Below the pieces are notes generated by a model. It worked only from the letters and a program-made list of their open reading frames with translations, made no database searches and was not told the DNA's origin. Both the position numbers and the translations under genes were made by a program. DNA of 64,000 bases from Meiothermus sp. Pnk-1 (GTDB lineage Bacteria; Deinococcota; Deinococci; Deinococcales; Thermaceae): assembly GCF_003226535.1 (NCBI RefSeq), contig NZ_QKOB01000006.1, forward strand, positions 149,136-213,135, given 5' to 3'. Positions 37,577 to 47,378 of the stretch are shown piece by piece (the first letter of the stretch is position 1; each line of letters opens with the position of its first letter).

Positions 37577-37661
37577 TGCCAAATGGCCAGCCCTCCACAC
37601 CTCGAGCCGGTCCCATAACCCCAGCTTTGCGGTTATGCTGTTGGGTCAAGGAGGCTAACCC

Positions 37662-38552
37662 ATCATCGAAGAACCGCCGCAAAGCAACAAACCTGAACCC
37701 CCCGGGGAGTCCCTGGCCACCCGGGTGATCTCCTCGGTGGTGGGGGTGGCCATCCTGGGTTTCATCATGTGGGTAGGGCTACCGCTGGTGGTCCCGGCGC
37801 TGATCTTCTTGCTCTGGCTAGGCAGCGCCGAGCTGCGGGACATGCTGGCCAAGCGGGGAATTGAACTCAACATGACGTTTTTGCGTGGGGGCGGCTTGCT
37901 GGTGCTGGTCTTCTCCTACCCCCCGCTCTCCGCCCAATACCCGGGCATCCCCTGGCGAGAGATCGCCTTGGGGCTGGTGCTTATCGGCGCCTTCAGCTAC
38001 GAGCTGCTCAACGGGGCCAACATCCCCCGCTTCGCCTACAGCTTGATGGCCTTCTTATACCTGCCTTGGACGCTGGGGTACTTCCTCTTGCTGCGCTACC
38101 ATCCCTACGATGATACCTTGGGCATCTGGACGCTGACCCTCCCCTTGCTGGCCACCTTTGCTACCGACGTGGGAGCGTACTTTATCGGCAGGTTCTTCGG
38201 GCGAAACAAGCTAGCCCCAACCATCAGCCCCGGCAAGACCGTGGAGGGCTCTATCGGGGGCATCCTGGGCAGTTTTGTGGTGCTCCTCATCTACACCTCC
38301 ATCGTGCGGCATTTTTATCCTGAGAGCGCCTTTTCCCTTTTGAGGCCGCTCGAGCTATTCGTCTTCAGCCTGCTGCTCTCGCTGGCCGCCCAGCTCGGCG
38401 ACCTCACCGAGTCCATGCTCAAGCGCTACTGCGGAGTAAAGGACTCAGGGAGCTTTCTGCCTGGCCACGGGGGGCTTTTAGACCGTATGGACAGCGTGCT
38501 CTTCGCGGTTCCGCTGGCTTACTACCTGCTGGCGATCTTTTACCCTATCTGA
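37662..38552 (+). CDS. cdsA: Phosphatidate cytidylyltransferase (CDP-diglyceride synthase)
   Basis: An integral membrane enzyme with about eight hydrophobic segments and the signature [20 protein letters not shown] with DRMDS. It makes CDP-diacylglycerol from phosphatidate and CTP. The conserved N-terminus ([18 protein letters not shown]) begins before the first GTG (37725), and a stop codon lies at 37656. AAGGAGG at 37648-37654 stands 7 nt before ATC (37662), which I take as a likely non-standard AUC start; ATC at 37665 or CTG at 37713 are alternatives. uppS, which usually precedes cdsA, is absent. Confidence 0.88.
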   Translation: MIEEPPQSNKPEPPGESLATRVISSVVGVAILGFIMWVGLPLVVPALIFLLWLGSAELRDMLAKRGIELNMTFLRGGGLLVLVFSYPPLSAQYPGIPWREIALGLVLIGAFSYELLNGANIPRFAYSLMAFLYLPWTLGYFLLLRYHPYDDTLGIWTLTLPLLATFATDVGAYFIGRFFGRNKLAPTISPGKTVEGSIGGILGSFVVLLIYTSIVRHFYPESAFSLLRPLELFVFSLLLSLAAQLGDLTESMLKRYCGVKDSGSFLPGHGGLLDRMDSVLFAVPLAYYLLAIFYPI

Positions 38553-38559
38553 GGCCCAA

Positions 38560-39684
38560 ATGCCGGAAGCTTCGACCAAGCGAGTCGTCATCTTGGGTTC
38601 TACCGGCTCCATCGGAACCCAGAGCCTGGATGTCTGCCGCTGGCGCGGCTACCGGGTGGTGGGGCTTGCCGCCGGGAGAAACCTCGAGGCCCTAGGTGAG
38701 CAGATCCTCGAGTTCCAGCCCGAGATCGTCGCCGCCGATGCCTCCATCCAACCCGAGCTTCGGCGGCGCTTTCCTGAGCTCGAGCTAGCCACCGCCGAGG
38801 AAGTCGCCGTCCACCCGGCGGATGTGGTAGTAGCCGCCATTCCGGGCCTGGCCGGGCTGCCGGGAGTCCGCGCGGCGGTACGGGCCGGGCGCAGGCTGGC
38901 TTTGGCCAACAAGGAAAGCATGGTGGCGGCAGGAGCGCTTCTTTGGGCCGAGGCCGAAGCCAGCGGAGCGGAGATCCTCCCGGTGGATTCCGAGCACTCC
39001 GCCCTCTTTCAGTCCCTGGCCGGTGAGCCCTTCGGGGGTGTGGCCGAGCTGATCCTGACCGCCTCTGGGGGGCCGTTCCTACATGAGCCCGCCGATCTCT
39101 CCGGGGTCACCCCCCAGATGGCCCTCAACCACCCGCGCTGGAGGATGGGGCCCAAGGTGACGGTGGATTCCTCTACCCTCTTCAACAAGGGGCTGGAGGT
39201 CCTCGAGGCCAAGGAGTTCTTCCGGCTTCCTTTGGAGAAAATCAAGGTGCTGATCCACCCCCAGTCCTACGTACACTCGCTGGTGCGCTTCCAGGATGGC
39301 AACCTCAAAGCCCAACTGGGCCCTACCGACATGCGCTTGCCGATCCAGTACGCCCTCACCTACCCCGAACGCCCCCCCACCCCGCTCCGCGACCTGCCGA
39401 TTCCCGAGCGGCTCGAGTTCTATCCGCCCGACCTAATACGCTTCCCCGCGCTGGCCCTGGCCTATGAAGCCGGACGGATGGGGGGCTTGGCCCCAGCAGC
39501 CTTGAACGCCGCCGACGAAGTCGCGGTGGAAGCCTTTCTGAAGGGGCAGATCGGTTACCGGGACATCGTCCGGATCCTCGAGAAAGTGTTATATCAAACC
39601 CCCGCAGGTACGCTCACCTGGGAGAATATCGAACAGGCGGATCGCGAGGCCCGGCGGTTGGCCCGGGAGTTGACCGGGGTCTAG
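38560..39684 (+). CDS. dxr: 1-deoxy-D-xylulose 5-phosphate reductoisomerase
   Basis: A 374-residue enzyme of the MEP isoprenoid pathway. NADPH motif: [20 protein letters not shown]. Metal and substrate motifs: [34 protein letters not shown] and [19 protein letters not shown]. Converts DXP to MEP. It starts 7 bp after cdsA. Confidence 0.98.
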   Translation: MPEASTKRVVILGSTGSIGTQSLDVCRWRGYRVVGLAAGRNLEALGEQILEFQPEIVAADASIQPELRRRFPELELATAEEVAVHPADVVVAAIPGLAGLPGVRAAVRAGRRLALANKESMVAAGALLWAEAEASGAEILPVDSEHSALFQSLAGEPFGGVAELILTASGGPFLHEPADLSGVTPQMALNHPRWRMGPKVTVDSSTLFNKGLEVLEAKEFFRLPLEKIKVLIHPQSYVHSLVRFQDGNLKAQLGPTDMRLPIQYALTYPERPPTPLRDLPIPERLEFYPPDLIRFPALALAYEAGRMGGLAPAALNAADEVAVEAFLKGQIGYRDIVRILEKVLYQTPAGTLTWENIEQADREARRLARELTGV

Positions 39685-39707
39685 CGGTTTCAGCTTTCGG
39701 AGCATCC

Positions 39708-40754
39708 ATGAGTTTACTCTGGTTCATCCTGATCATCGGAATCGCCATTTTCGTCCACGAGCTGGGTCACTACTGGGCCGCCAAGGCGCAAGGGGTGGGG
39801 GTCAAGACCTTTGCCCTGGGATTTGGCCCCCAACTCCTGGCCTTTCGCTGGCGCAACACCGACTGGCGGCTCAACCTAATCCCGCTGGGCGGCTACGCCG
39901 AGATCGAGGGGATGCAAGAACTTCCCGGCACGGCTCCTCACGGCTATGCTCGGCTTTCGATCCCCGGCAAGCTGTTGGTGTTGGTGGGTGGGGTGGTCAT
40001 GAACCTCCTGCTGGCGTGGGTCTTGCTGGCTACCGTCTTCGCCACCGAGGGCGTACCCCGGGGGCAGGTGGACAACAGCCGGGCCATCATCACCCAAGTC
40101 ACGCCGGGAAGCCTGGCCGAGCGAATCGGGTTGCGCCCCGGTGACGTCATCACCGCGATCAACGGCCATCGCTTGACCAGCGTGGGCGAGATCACCCGGG
40201 TGCGGCAAAAACCGGGGGCCTACACCTTTACGGTCGAGCGGGGTAAACAGCGCCTCGAGGTCTCCTTTATTTGGACAGGCACCCCCCAAGAGCGCATCGG
40301 AATCGGGCTGGCCCCTTACCAGGAGTTTGTCAAACTGCCCTTTTGGCAAGGGTTGATCGAGGCCCCCAGGCTTACCCTGCGGCTCGTCCCGCAGTTTTTT
40401 AGCAGCCTGGTGCGCGGGGTGGGGGGGGCCATCTCGGGCAACCCCTCTGGGGACGTAGCCGGGCCGGTGGGGATCGCAGTCGCTACCGGGGAAGCCGCTC
40501 GGCAGGGGCTGGGTAGCCTCCTCACCTTGGCCGCCGGGCTCAACCTCTCGCTGGCCATCTTCAACCTGCTGCCCATCCCCATCCTCGACGGTGGACGCAT
40601 CTTTTTCGTGCTGCTGGGAGGCTTTTTAGGCCTCTTTGGCCGCCGGATTCGGCCCGAGCAGGAAGCCTACGTGAATTACCTAGGGCTGGCCTTCTTGCTG
40701 TTTTTGTTCGTGCTGTTCACGTTCAACGACATCCGCCGCCTGATGGGCGGGTGA
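39708..40754 (+). CDS. rseP: Site-2 protease RseP (M50 family)
   Basis: A 348-residue intramembrane metalloprotease. HELGH is at residues 17-21 in the first membrane helix; the PDZ domain is about 115-200 (GSLAERIGLRPGDVITAING), and the third zinc-binding motif is NLLPIPILDGGRIFF. The last helices follow. It cleaves membrane-bound regulators such as anti-sigma factors or leftover signal peptides. End of the rpsB-to-rseP cluster. Confidence 0.96.
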   Translation: MSLLWFILIIGIAIFVHELGHYWAAKAQGVGVKTFALGFGPQLLAFRWRNTDWRLNLIPLGGYAEIEGMQELPGTAPHGYARLSIPGKLLVLVGGVVMNLLLAWVLLATVFATEGVPRGQVDNSRAIITQVTPGSLAERIGLRPGDVITAINGHRLTSVGEITRVRQKPGAYTFTVERGKQRLEVSFIWTGTPQERIGIGLAPYQEFVKLPFWQGLIEAPRLTLRLVPQFFSSLVRGVGGAISGNPSGDVAGPVGIAVATGEAARQGLGSLLTLAAGLNLSLAIFNLLPIPILDGGRIFFVLLGGFLGLFGRRIRPEQEAYVNYLGLAFLLFLFVLFTFNDIRRLMGG

Positions 40755-40757
40755 GCT

Positions 40758-40883
40758 TTGTGGCTTGAGAAAACCCGAGCTGAGTTTCTGCGCCACGCCG
40801 AGAATTACCCCACACATCCCGAGCATTCGCACCGGGTAGACTGGGGCCTACGTTGGATGCCTCTAGGCCAACTACACCCATGA
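40758..40883 (+). CDS. Possible small protein, 41 residues
   Basis: A frame from TTG 40758 reads LEKTRAEFLRHAENYPTHPE then HSHRVDWGLRWMPLGQLHP. The composition looks coding-like, rich in His, Arg and Trp, and it sits 3 bp after rseP. No family match. It could also be a leftover of a larger gene; a second 14-codon frame (40880-40924) overlaps the next gene's ATG. Confidence 0.3.
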   Translation: MWLEKTRAEFLRHAENYPTHPEHSHRVDWGLRWMPLGQLHP

Positions 40884-40920
40884 AGTTTCCCGCTTCCCAC
40901 CTCGCTGCGAAAGGTCACCG

Positions 40921-41559
40921 ATGAACCAAGCCACCGTGCTCATCCCCGCTTACAACGAGGAAACCACCGTAGCCGAGGTGGTGCGGGTGGCCCGTCAGGC
41001 CGGATACCCGGTCGTGGTGGCCGACGACGGCTCCAAAGATCGGACTTCCGAGGTCGCGTGCGCAGCCGGGGCCCAGGTGGTGCGGCTCGAGCCCAACCGG
41101 GGCAAGGGGGCTGCCCTGGCGGCGGGCTTAGCGGCGGTCCAAACCCCTTTCGTGCTGCTGCTGGACGCTGACTTGGTGGGGTTGAAACCGGAGCACCTGC
41201 ACCGTTTGCTCGAGCCGGTGGTCTCCGGGAAGCTGGACATGGCCATCGGCGTGTTCCGCTCGGGGGGCCTGATGACCGACTTTGGCAACCGGGCTACGCC
41301 CTATTTGTCGGGGCAGCGGGCCTGCCGGGCGGAGTGGCTCCGGGGAGTGCCCCATCTGGCCCTCGAGCGCTGGCCCGAACCCCTAATCACCGACCACCTG
41401 CGCCGAACCCGGGCCCGCTGGGCCTACGTGCCGCTACCCGGAGCCAGCCAAGTCATGAAGGAGAAAAAGCGCGGCTTCTGGAGAGGGTTTTGCTACCGGC
41501 TGGGGATGTACCGCGATATCCTGCGGTACTGGATAGGGGGACGGCGAAGGGCACGCTAG
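40921..41559 (+). CDS. Glycosyltransferase family 2
   Basis: A 212-residue GT-A glycosyltransferase. ATVLIPAYNEETTVAEVV and VVVADDGSKDRTSEVA form the nucleotide-binding start; FVLLLDADLVGLKPEH contains the DxD metal motif. The C-terminal part has a basic amphipathic region (KEKKRGFWRGFCYRLG), possibly for membrane contact. Substrates unknown. It is followed 53 bp later by mqnC on the same strand. Confidence 0.9.
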   Translation: MNQATVLIPAYNEETTVAEVVRVARQAGYPVVVADDGSKDRTSEVACAAGAQVVRLEPNRGKGAALAAGLAAVQTPFVLLLDADLVGLKPEHLHRLLEPVVSGKLDMAIGVFRSGGLMTDFGNRATPYLSGQRACRAEWLRGVPHLALERWPEPLITDHLRRTRARWAYVPLPGASQVMKEKKRGFWRGFCYRLGMYRDILRYWIGGRRRAR

Positions 41560-41612
41560 GACAATCCCGCGCCCGATACCTTTTTCCCAAAGTCAGGTTG
41601 TACCATAGGGCC

Positions 41613-42746
<1,134 letters not shown>

Positions 42747-42763
42747 GCGCGGCATGATTCGGG

Positions 42764-43930
42764 TTAATTCCGGAACACCACCTCTTCCCGCCGGAAGTTG
42801 CGCACCGCGAGCATCAGGGCCAACCCTGAAAAGAGCAGCGTGCTCAGCCAGGTCAGGGTGATTTGCCACCCCTCAGCGGAGCCTTTTACCAGCCCGTCCA
42901 ACAGGAGCATCACGTTGAAGGCCGGGACCAGGTAGAACCAGCTTTGCTGGGTCAGGAAGTCTGAGAACTGCAACAGCAAAAGCGGAACGATGAACGCCAG
43001 CAATAGCGGAGCCATGTAGCTCTGGGCCTCCTTGAAGGTACGGGCGTACACCCCCAGCGAAAGCTGCACCGAAACCATCATGGCCGCAAACAGCACCGCG
43101 GTGAGCAAGAGCGCCAGATAGCCTGTGGGCTCGAGGCTCAGCCCCCCACCCAAAGCAGAGCCACCCAGCATCTCTTTAGGGGCTAGGCTGCGCATGAGCG
43201 TGCCCCCCAGGACGATTCCCGCCACCCCGGCGAAGGCCGCCGCCAGCGCCACCGTGAGCACCGCTAGGGCTTTGCCCAAGACGATTTGGAGCAGCGGAAC
43301 CGGGGCGCTCAAGAGGGCCTCCAGGGTTCCCTTCTCCTTCTCGCCTGCCGTCGCGTCGATCGCCACCGCCTGGCCGCCGTTGAGGATGAAGATCACCAAA
43401 AAGTAGGGGATCAAAAAGGCGAAGACCCCCGCCGCCTGCTCTTGAGGACGGGAGGCGTCCTGGGTGCGGATGCTGACCGGCTCGAGGATCTGGGCCGAGA
43501 GCCCACGCTCTTGCAGGGCCTGGGCCACGAGTCGATCCTTGTAGCCCCGCAGGGCTTCTTGGATCTTGTCCACCACCAGGCTGCTCTGGGTGGCTCCGCT
43601 CAAGCGTCCGTAAACGGTGAAGGTACTCCCCTGATAGCCCACCGCGGCTTGAAACTTCTTCCCCCGGACATCCTCGAGCGGACTATCGGTGGGAACCGGC
43701 TCGAGCTTGGCCGCGCGCAAGGCGGCGATAGCCGCTTCGGGAAGGTTCTGCACCCCGATTTTTTGCGTGGCCTCGGCAGTCTTACGGGCAGCATTGCCGA
43801 AGAAAAGAAGCGGGCCGTACATCAGCACCGGCATCAGGACGATGGGCAAGATCAGCGTGGTGAAGAGTACCCGCCGCTCGCGCAAGGTGGAGAGCAGCTC
43901 CTTACGAAAGATGCGAAGCGCCTCGTTCAC
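42764..43930 (-). CDS. ABC transporter permease, NatB-like (ABC-2 type)
   Basis: A 388-residue membrane protein. An N-terminal helix after RIFRKELLSTLRERRVLFTT is followed by a large extracytoplasmic domain (about residues 45-180), then five to six helices starting at YFLVIFILNGGQAVAIDATA with GEKEKGTLEALLSAP, the signature of ABC-2 permeases. It pairs with the ATPase gene upstream, whose stop overlaps its start by 4 nt (ATGA). NatAB-type sodium extrusion is the best-known role; another export substrate is possible. Confidence 0.9.
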   Translation of the reverse strand: MNEALRIFRKELLSTLRERRVLFTTLILPIVLMPVLMYGPLLFFGNAARKTAEATQKIGVQNLPEAAIAALRAAKLEPVPTDSPLEDVRGKKFQAAVGYQGSTFTVYGRLSGATQSSLVVDKIQEALRGYKDRLVAQALQERGLSAQILEPVSIRTQDASRPQEQAAGVFAFLIPYFLVIFILNGGQAVAIDATAGEKEKGTLEALLSAPVPLLQIVLGKALAVLTVALAAAFAGVAGIVLGGTLMRSLAPKEMLGGSALGGGLSLEPTGYLALLLTAVLFAAMMVSVQLSLGVYARTFKEAQSYMAPLLLAFIVPLLLLQFSDFLTQQSWFYLVPAFNVMLLLDGLVKGSAEGWQITLTWLSTLLFSGLALMLAVRNFRREEVVFRN

Positions 43931-44649
43931 GCCACCACCCCCTGCACCTTGTGGACGAAGGCGCGCTCGAGGCTCCCCTCACCGATCTCCCGGGCTTCGG
44001 CGGTGGTTCCCTCATAGACCAGCCTACCCCCGTAGAGGAACCCCACCCGGTCGCATACTTCTTCGGCCTCGCTCATCACGTGGGTGGAATAGATCAGGGT
44101 CTTGCCGAGGTCCCGGTACCGCTTGACAAAATCGAGCAGCGCCCGCCGAGCAAACACGTCCAGCCCGCTGGTGGCCTCATCCAGCAGCAAAACCGGCGGC
44201 TGGTGCAGGATGGCCCGCGCGATGACGGTTTTCTGGCGCATCCCGGTGCTCATCTCTTTGACCAGCTTCCCGATGGCATCCTCCAGCCCCAGCAACCCCA
44301 CCACCCAATCCAGCCGCTCCTCGAATACCTTGCCGCCGATGCCGTAGAACCCGGCGAAGAACTCCAGCACCTCTCGCCCGGTGAGCCGCTCGTAGACCTG
44401 CATCCCCCCGTTGACGATGCCCAGATTGCGCCGTACCTCGAGGGGTTGTCTTCGGATATCGAAGCCCGCCACGGCGGCGGTTCCTCCGGTAGGGGTAAGC
44501 AGCGTCGCCAGCATGCGGAGGGTGGTGGTCTTCCCTGCCCCGTTCGGCCCCAAAAGGCCATAGACCTCGCCGGGTCGTACCTCGAAGCTCAGGTGATCCA
44601 CTGCGCGGAAGCGTTTGTAGTCTTTGGTAAGCCCTTCGATTTTGACCAT
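43927..44649 (-). CDS. ABC transporter ATP-binding protein, NatA-like
   Basis: A 240-residue ATPase with Walker A GPNGAGKTTTLRML, signature VKEMSTGMRQKTVIARAIL and Walker B PPVLLLDEATSGLDVFARRA, then a TH switch region (STHVMSEAEEVCDRV). The signature is STGMRQK, close to NatA of Bacillus. First gene of the natA-natB-like pair. Confidence 0.93.
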   Translation of the reverse strand: MVKIEGLTKDYKRFRAVDHLSFEVRPGEVYGLLGPNGAGKTTTLRMLATLLTPTGGTAAVAGFDIRRQPLEVRRNLGIVNGGMQVYERLTGREVLEFFAGFYGIGGKVFEERLDWVVGLLGLEDAIGKLVKEMSTGMRQKTVIARAILHQPPVLLLDEATSGLDVFARRALLDFVKRYRDLGKTLIYSTHVMSEAEEVCDRVGFLYGGRLVYEGTTAEAREIGEGSLERAFVHKVQGVVA

Positions 44650-44696
44650 ACCTGCCTTTTGGGATCATCTTACCCGCCTCGGTCAAAATACATGCC

Positions 44697-44720
44697 AGGA
44701 GGGCCCGCGCGGGCCCTCCT
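44697..44720 (-). terminator. Terminator after the DANNN lipoprotein gene
   Basis: AGGAGGGCCCGC and GCGGGCCCTCCT form a perfect 24-bp palindrome 15 bp after the stop of the lipoprotein gene; TATTTTG follows on the minus strand. Confidence 0.65.
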
Positions 44721-44735
44721 GTGGCGCAGGGCAGT

Positions 44736-45275
44736 TTACTGGCAGTTCGCCCGCAAGGTCAGGTCGTAGCCGGGGTAGCTCTCCCCTTGGTAGGGGTTGG
44801 TGCTGTCCTTGGCTTTGCTGCTATCGTAGCCGTTCCAACCCTTTTTGACGTTGACGGTGCCGACGAAGATATAGGTTTTGCTCCCCTCGCTGTTGGCGTA
44901 AAGCAGGTACTTGCTGCCGCTATCGGCGATGTCCTCCCCGTTATCTAGCTTGCTATTGTTGTTGGCATCGCAGTAGGCATACACTTTGTAAGCCGCTTCG
45001 TTGGCGCTGGTGGGAAGCTCCATGACGTAGGTCTTGAACTGGTTGATGTTTTTGATCTCCTGCTGGTTGTCGTAGGTGGGCAGCCCGCCCTGGCCGATTC
45101 CTATCAGCGCCAAGCGCACCTTGCTGGTGTTCACGTTGGCCCACTTGTAGGTGCCATCCTGGCTGTCTACAAACGAACCCAAGACCTGCTGCCCCCCGAC
45201 CCCGGGCAACAACCCACACCCGGCGAGAAGACCGGTGGCTGCGACCAACCCCAATAGCTTTGCTTTCAGATTCAT
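44736..45275 (-). CDS. Hypothetical lipoprotein with EF-hand-like motif
   Basis: A 179-residue protein with lipobox MNLKAKLLGLVAATGLLAGC. The mature part is beta-rich, with YCDANNNSKLDNGEDI resembling a calcium-binding loop (DxNxNxxxDxGE). AT-rich codons such as AAC/AAG in the second half stand out mildly. No family recognised. A Shine-Dalgarno (GGAGGTGAT) precedes the ATG. It lies alone between two exporter operons. Confidence 0.8.
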   Translation of the reverse strand: MNLKAKLLGLVAATGLLAGCGLLPGVGGQQVLGSFVDSQDGTYKWANVNTSKVRLALIGIGQGGLPTYDNQQEIKNINQFKTYVMELPTSANEAAYKVYAYCDANNNSKLDNGEDIADSGSKYLLYANSEGSKTYIFVGTVNVKKGWNGYDSSKAKDSTNPYQGESYPGYDLTLRANCQ

Positions 45276-45386
45276 GTCATCACCTCCAAGGCAGAAGGTA
45301 TTGGGGCCAGCTTAGGCCTGGCTAAGCCGGAGCTGACCCGTCGCTGTGTAGAGGGTTAATGCGGGCTTGAGCCCGGCTTATTAGCT
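45276..45386. other. Non-coding gap with hairpin
   Basis: CGGGCT-TG-AGCCCG (45362-45375) forms a 6-bp hairpin just after the stop of the permease gene on the minus strand, followed there by a weak T-tract; it may terminate that operon. The rest carries the Shine-Dalgarno and probable promoter of the lipoprotein gene. Confidence 0.4.
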
Positions 45387-46214
45387 TTACCCAGTCCGCT
45401 TAAGCTTGCCGGTACGCTTGGCCCACCGCTCGGCCTGGTGGAATACCCAAAGCCCTGCCGGGATCAGGACTACACCCATCAAGAGCAGGACGCCCAGCTC
45501 GGGCAGCACCGAGGAGATCGGGGCCCCCACCAGGTGGTGCGGTGTGGACTCGGGGTTGTTGATGCCCATGAGCTTGCGCGAAGCCTCGAGGGCGTACGTC
45601 GCCGGGCTCAGGTAGGCCAGGGGTTGCACCCAAGCAGGCAGTACATCCACCGGATAGTAGATGCCCGAGACCAACAGCAGGACTCCCTGAAAGATATTGG
45701 TGGCCTGCGCCCCGTTCTCCGGGCTCATCACCGGGAGGACCGCGGCCATCAAGCCCAAGCCCATAAAAGCCAGGCTCGCCACGAGCAAAACCACCAAGAC
45801 CCCCAGCAGGTTGGCCCCCGAAACCGAGACCTGGATGAAGATCACCAGCCCTACTAAGATCACCACCGTCCTGAGGATGCTGTAGATGACGGCGAAGAGC
45901 GAAACCCCGGTGAGGTGAATGAGCCTCGAGACTGGGGCCATGAAGGTGTACTCTAAGGTCCCCTCCCAGCGCTCGTAGCTGATGGAGTTGGCGATCTCGT
46001 TGTACATGGCCGACAAGAACGACCATAGCAGCACCCCCAGCAAGAGGGTGAGGGTGAGCCGGAAATCCCCCTGGGCCTTTCCGATCAGGGCGATGGTGGC
46101 CGAGTTGACAATGGCGTAAAAGACGAACACCACCACCCAGCTCAAGTAGCGCCGGGTCAGGTGCCAGTCACGGAACACGAAGGCCCACATGGGCCGCCAG
46201 TATCGCTCAAGCAT
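45387..46214 (-). CDS. ABC-2 type transporter permease
   Basis: A 275-residue protein with six predicted helices. It begins MLERYWRPMWAFVFRDWHLT, and the conserved ABC-2 segment YERWEGTLEYTFMAPVSRLI is typical of DrrB/NodJ-like exporters; a second conserved region is SGIYYPVDVLPAWVQPLAYL with SPATYALEASR. It works with the ATPase encoded 47 bp upstream. The cargo (lipid, polysaccharide or drug) is unknown. Confidence 0.9.
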   Translation of the reverse strand: MLERYWRPMWAFVFRDWHLTRRYLSWVVVFVFYAIVNSATIALIGKAQGDFRLTLTLLLGVLLWSFLSAMYNEIANSISYERWEGTLEYTFMAPVSRLIHLTGVSLFAVIYSILRTVVILVGLVIFIQVSVSGANLLGVLVVLLVASLAFMGLGLMAAVLPVMSPENGAQATNIFQGVLLLVSGIYYPVDVLPAWVQPLAYLSPATYALEASRKLMGINNPESTPHHLVGAPISSVLPELGVLLLMGVVLIPAGLWVFHQAERWAKRTGKLKRTG

Positions 46215-46261
46215 AAAGCTCCTTTCGGTCGCGTGGTATGTCGCGCGCCGAGCGTGTGACG

Positions 46262-47077
46262 TCAGACGTTCTCCTCTTCGTCGTCGATTTCCTCGCCGGT
46301 CAGGATAATGAAAGCCTCCTCGAGGTCATCGGTTCCAGCTTGCGCTTTGAGATCCGCCGCGCTCCCTTCCGCCACCAGACGACCATGGGCCAGGAAACCG
46401 ATGCGGTCGGAAAGCCTCTCGGCCTCGGCCATGTCGTGGGTGGTGAGGAGAATGGTGGTTCCCGCTTCACGGCGCAAATCCTCCAAAAAGGCCTGCACAT
46501 CTCGACGGCTCTTAGGGTCCAGACCGGTAGTGGGCTCGTCTAACAACAGCAGCGGCGGGTTGATGAGTAACGCCCGGGCGATGGCGATCTTCTGCTGCAT
46601 CCCCCGGCTCATCTCTTCGATGGGGTCGGTGAAACGGCGGGACTCGAGCCCCAAGCGTTCCAAGATCTCCATCGCCCGCCTCTCCGCCTTCTTGGGCTCG
46701 AGGCCATAAAGCTGCGCGGCGTAGAGCAGATTCTCGCGCGGCGAGAGCTTTTTGTAGAAGGCTGCGTCCACGCTCACCCGGCCCATCTTCCGGCGCAGTT
46801 CACGCTCGCCCTCGGGCAGCTCGTGCCCCAGCATTCGCACCGTACCGCCGTCGGCGGTGAGCAGGGTAGAAAGGATGCGAATAAGGGTAGACTTCCCCGA
46901 GCCGTTGGGGCCCAACAAGCCGTAGGTTTCCCCCTCATACACCTGGAAGCTCACCCCCTTGAGGGCCCATTCCTCCTTCACCACACTGTGAAATATCCCC
47001 TCGCGCTTGCGAAATACTTTCCTCAGATCTCGCACTTCAATGGCCGTCTTGGTTTTCACAGGTGTCTGCAACGTCAT
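46262..47077 (-). CDS. ABC transporter ATP-binding protein
   Basis: A 271-residue ATPase: Walker A LLGPNGSGKSTLIRILSTLL, signature IEEMSRGMQQKIAIARALLI, Walker B NPPLLLLDEPTTGLDPKSRR, and the H-switch LTTHDMAEAERLSDRIGFLA. The C-terminal EEIDDEEENV tail is acidic. It is the first gene of the operon. Upstream is a 170-nt leader with its own promoter, a short ORF and a hairpin, suggesting post-initiation control. Confidence 0.93.
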   Translation of the reverse strand: MTLQTPVKTKTAIEVRDLRKVFRKREGIFHSVVKEEWALKGVSFQVYEGETYGLLGPNGSGKSTLIRILSTLLTADGGTVRMLGHELPEGERELRRKMGRVSVDAAFYKKLSPRENLLYAAQLYGLEPKKAERRAMEILERLGLESRRFTDPIEEMSRGMQQKIAIARALLINPPLLLLDEPTTGLDPKSRRDVQAFLEDLRREAGTTILLTTHDMAEAERLSDRIGFLAHGRLVAEGSAADLKAQAGTDDLEEAFIILTGEEIDDEEENV

Positions 47078-47120
47078 AGCTCCTCCAGCGAAAAGCTTCT
47101 CAAGCCATCCAAACAGAACA

Positions 47121-47138
47121 GGCGGCCCGAAGGCCGCC
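47121..47138 (-). promoter_or_regulatory. UUCG hairpin in ABC operon leader, possible attenuator
   Basis: On the minus strand GGCGGCC-TTCG-GGCCGCC makes a 7-bp stem with a stable UUCG tetraloop, followed by TGTTCTGTTT. This has the look of an intrinsic terminator between promoter and the ATPase start. Confidence 0.5.
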
Positions 47139-47197
47139 AGCTCTCACAGGACATCGTTTCGTCCCGATAGTCGCGGAGTTCGGGTCAGGGTGAGCGC

Positions 47198-47233
47198 CTA
47201 GAAGCGCACTCTAAGCATGAGGATGTTGCTCAT
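47198..47233 (-). CDS. Candidate leader peptide, 11 residues
   Basis: In the leader of the ABC operon an ORF reads MSNILMLRVRF then TAG, beginning 20 nt after the predicted transcription start, with AGGTGT a few bases before it. It stops 60 nt before the hairpin. Leader peptides of this kind act in attenuation; evidence is positional only. Confidence 0.35.
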   Translation of the reverse strand: MSNILMLRVRF

Positions 47234-47253
47234 CGTTACACCTACCGCTCCGT

Positions 47254-47282
47254 AGTGTAACCGCTGGTCAGCCCTTTTGCAA
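47254..47282 (-). promoter_or_regulatory. Promoter of the ABC exporter operon
   Basis: On the minus strand TTGCAA (47277-47282) and TACACT (47254-47259) are separated by 17 bp. It predicts transcription from about 47247, leaving 170 nt of leader. Farther up, TATAAT-like bases near 47315 have no suitable -35. Confidence 0.75.
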
Positions 47283-47378
47283 GGCGGGTTGTAGCGCATA
47301 GGCCACAGGTATGATTATAACGTAATAGTCCTCGAGCCCGATCAGCGTAAAACCCAGCCCGAACGACACCCCCCACCC

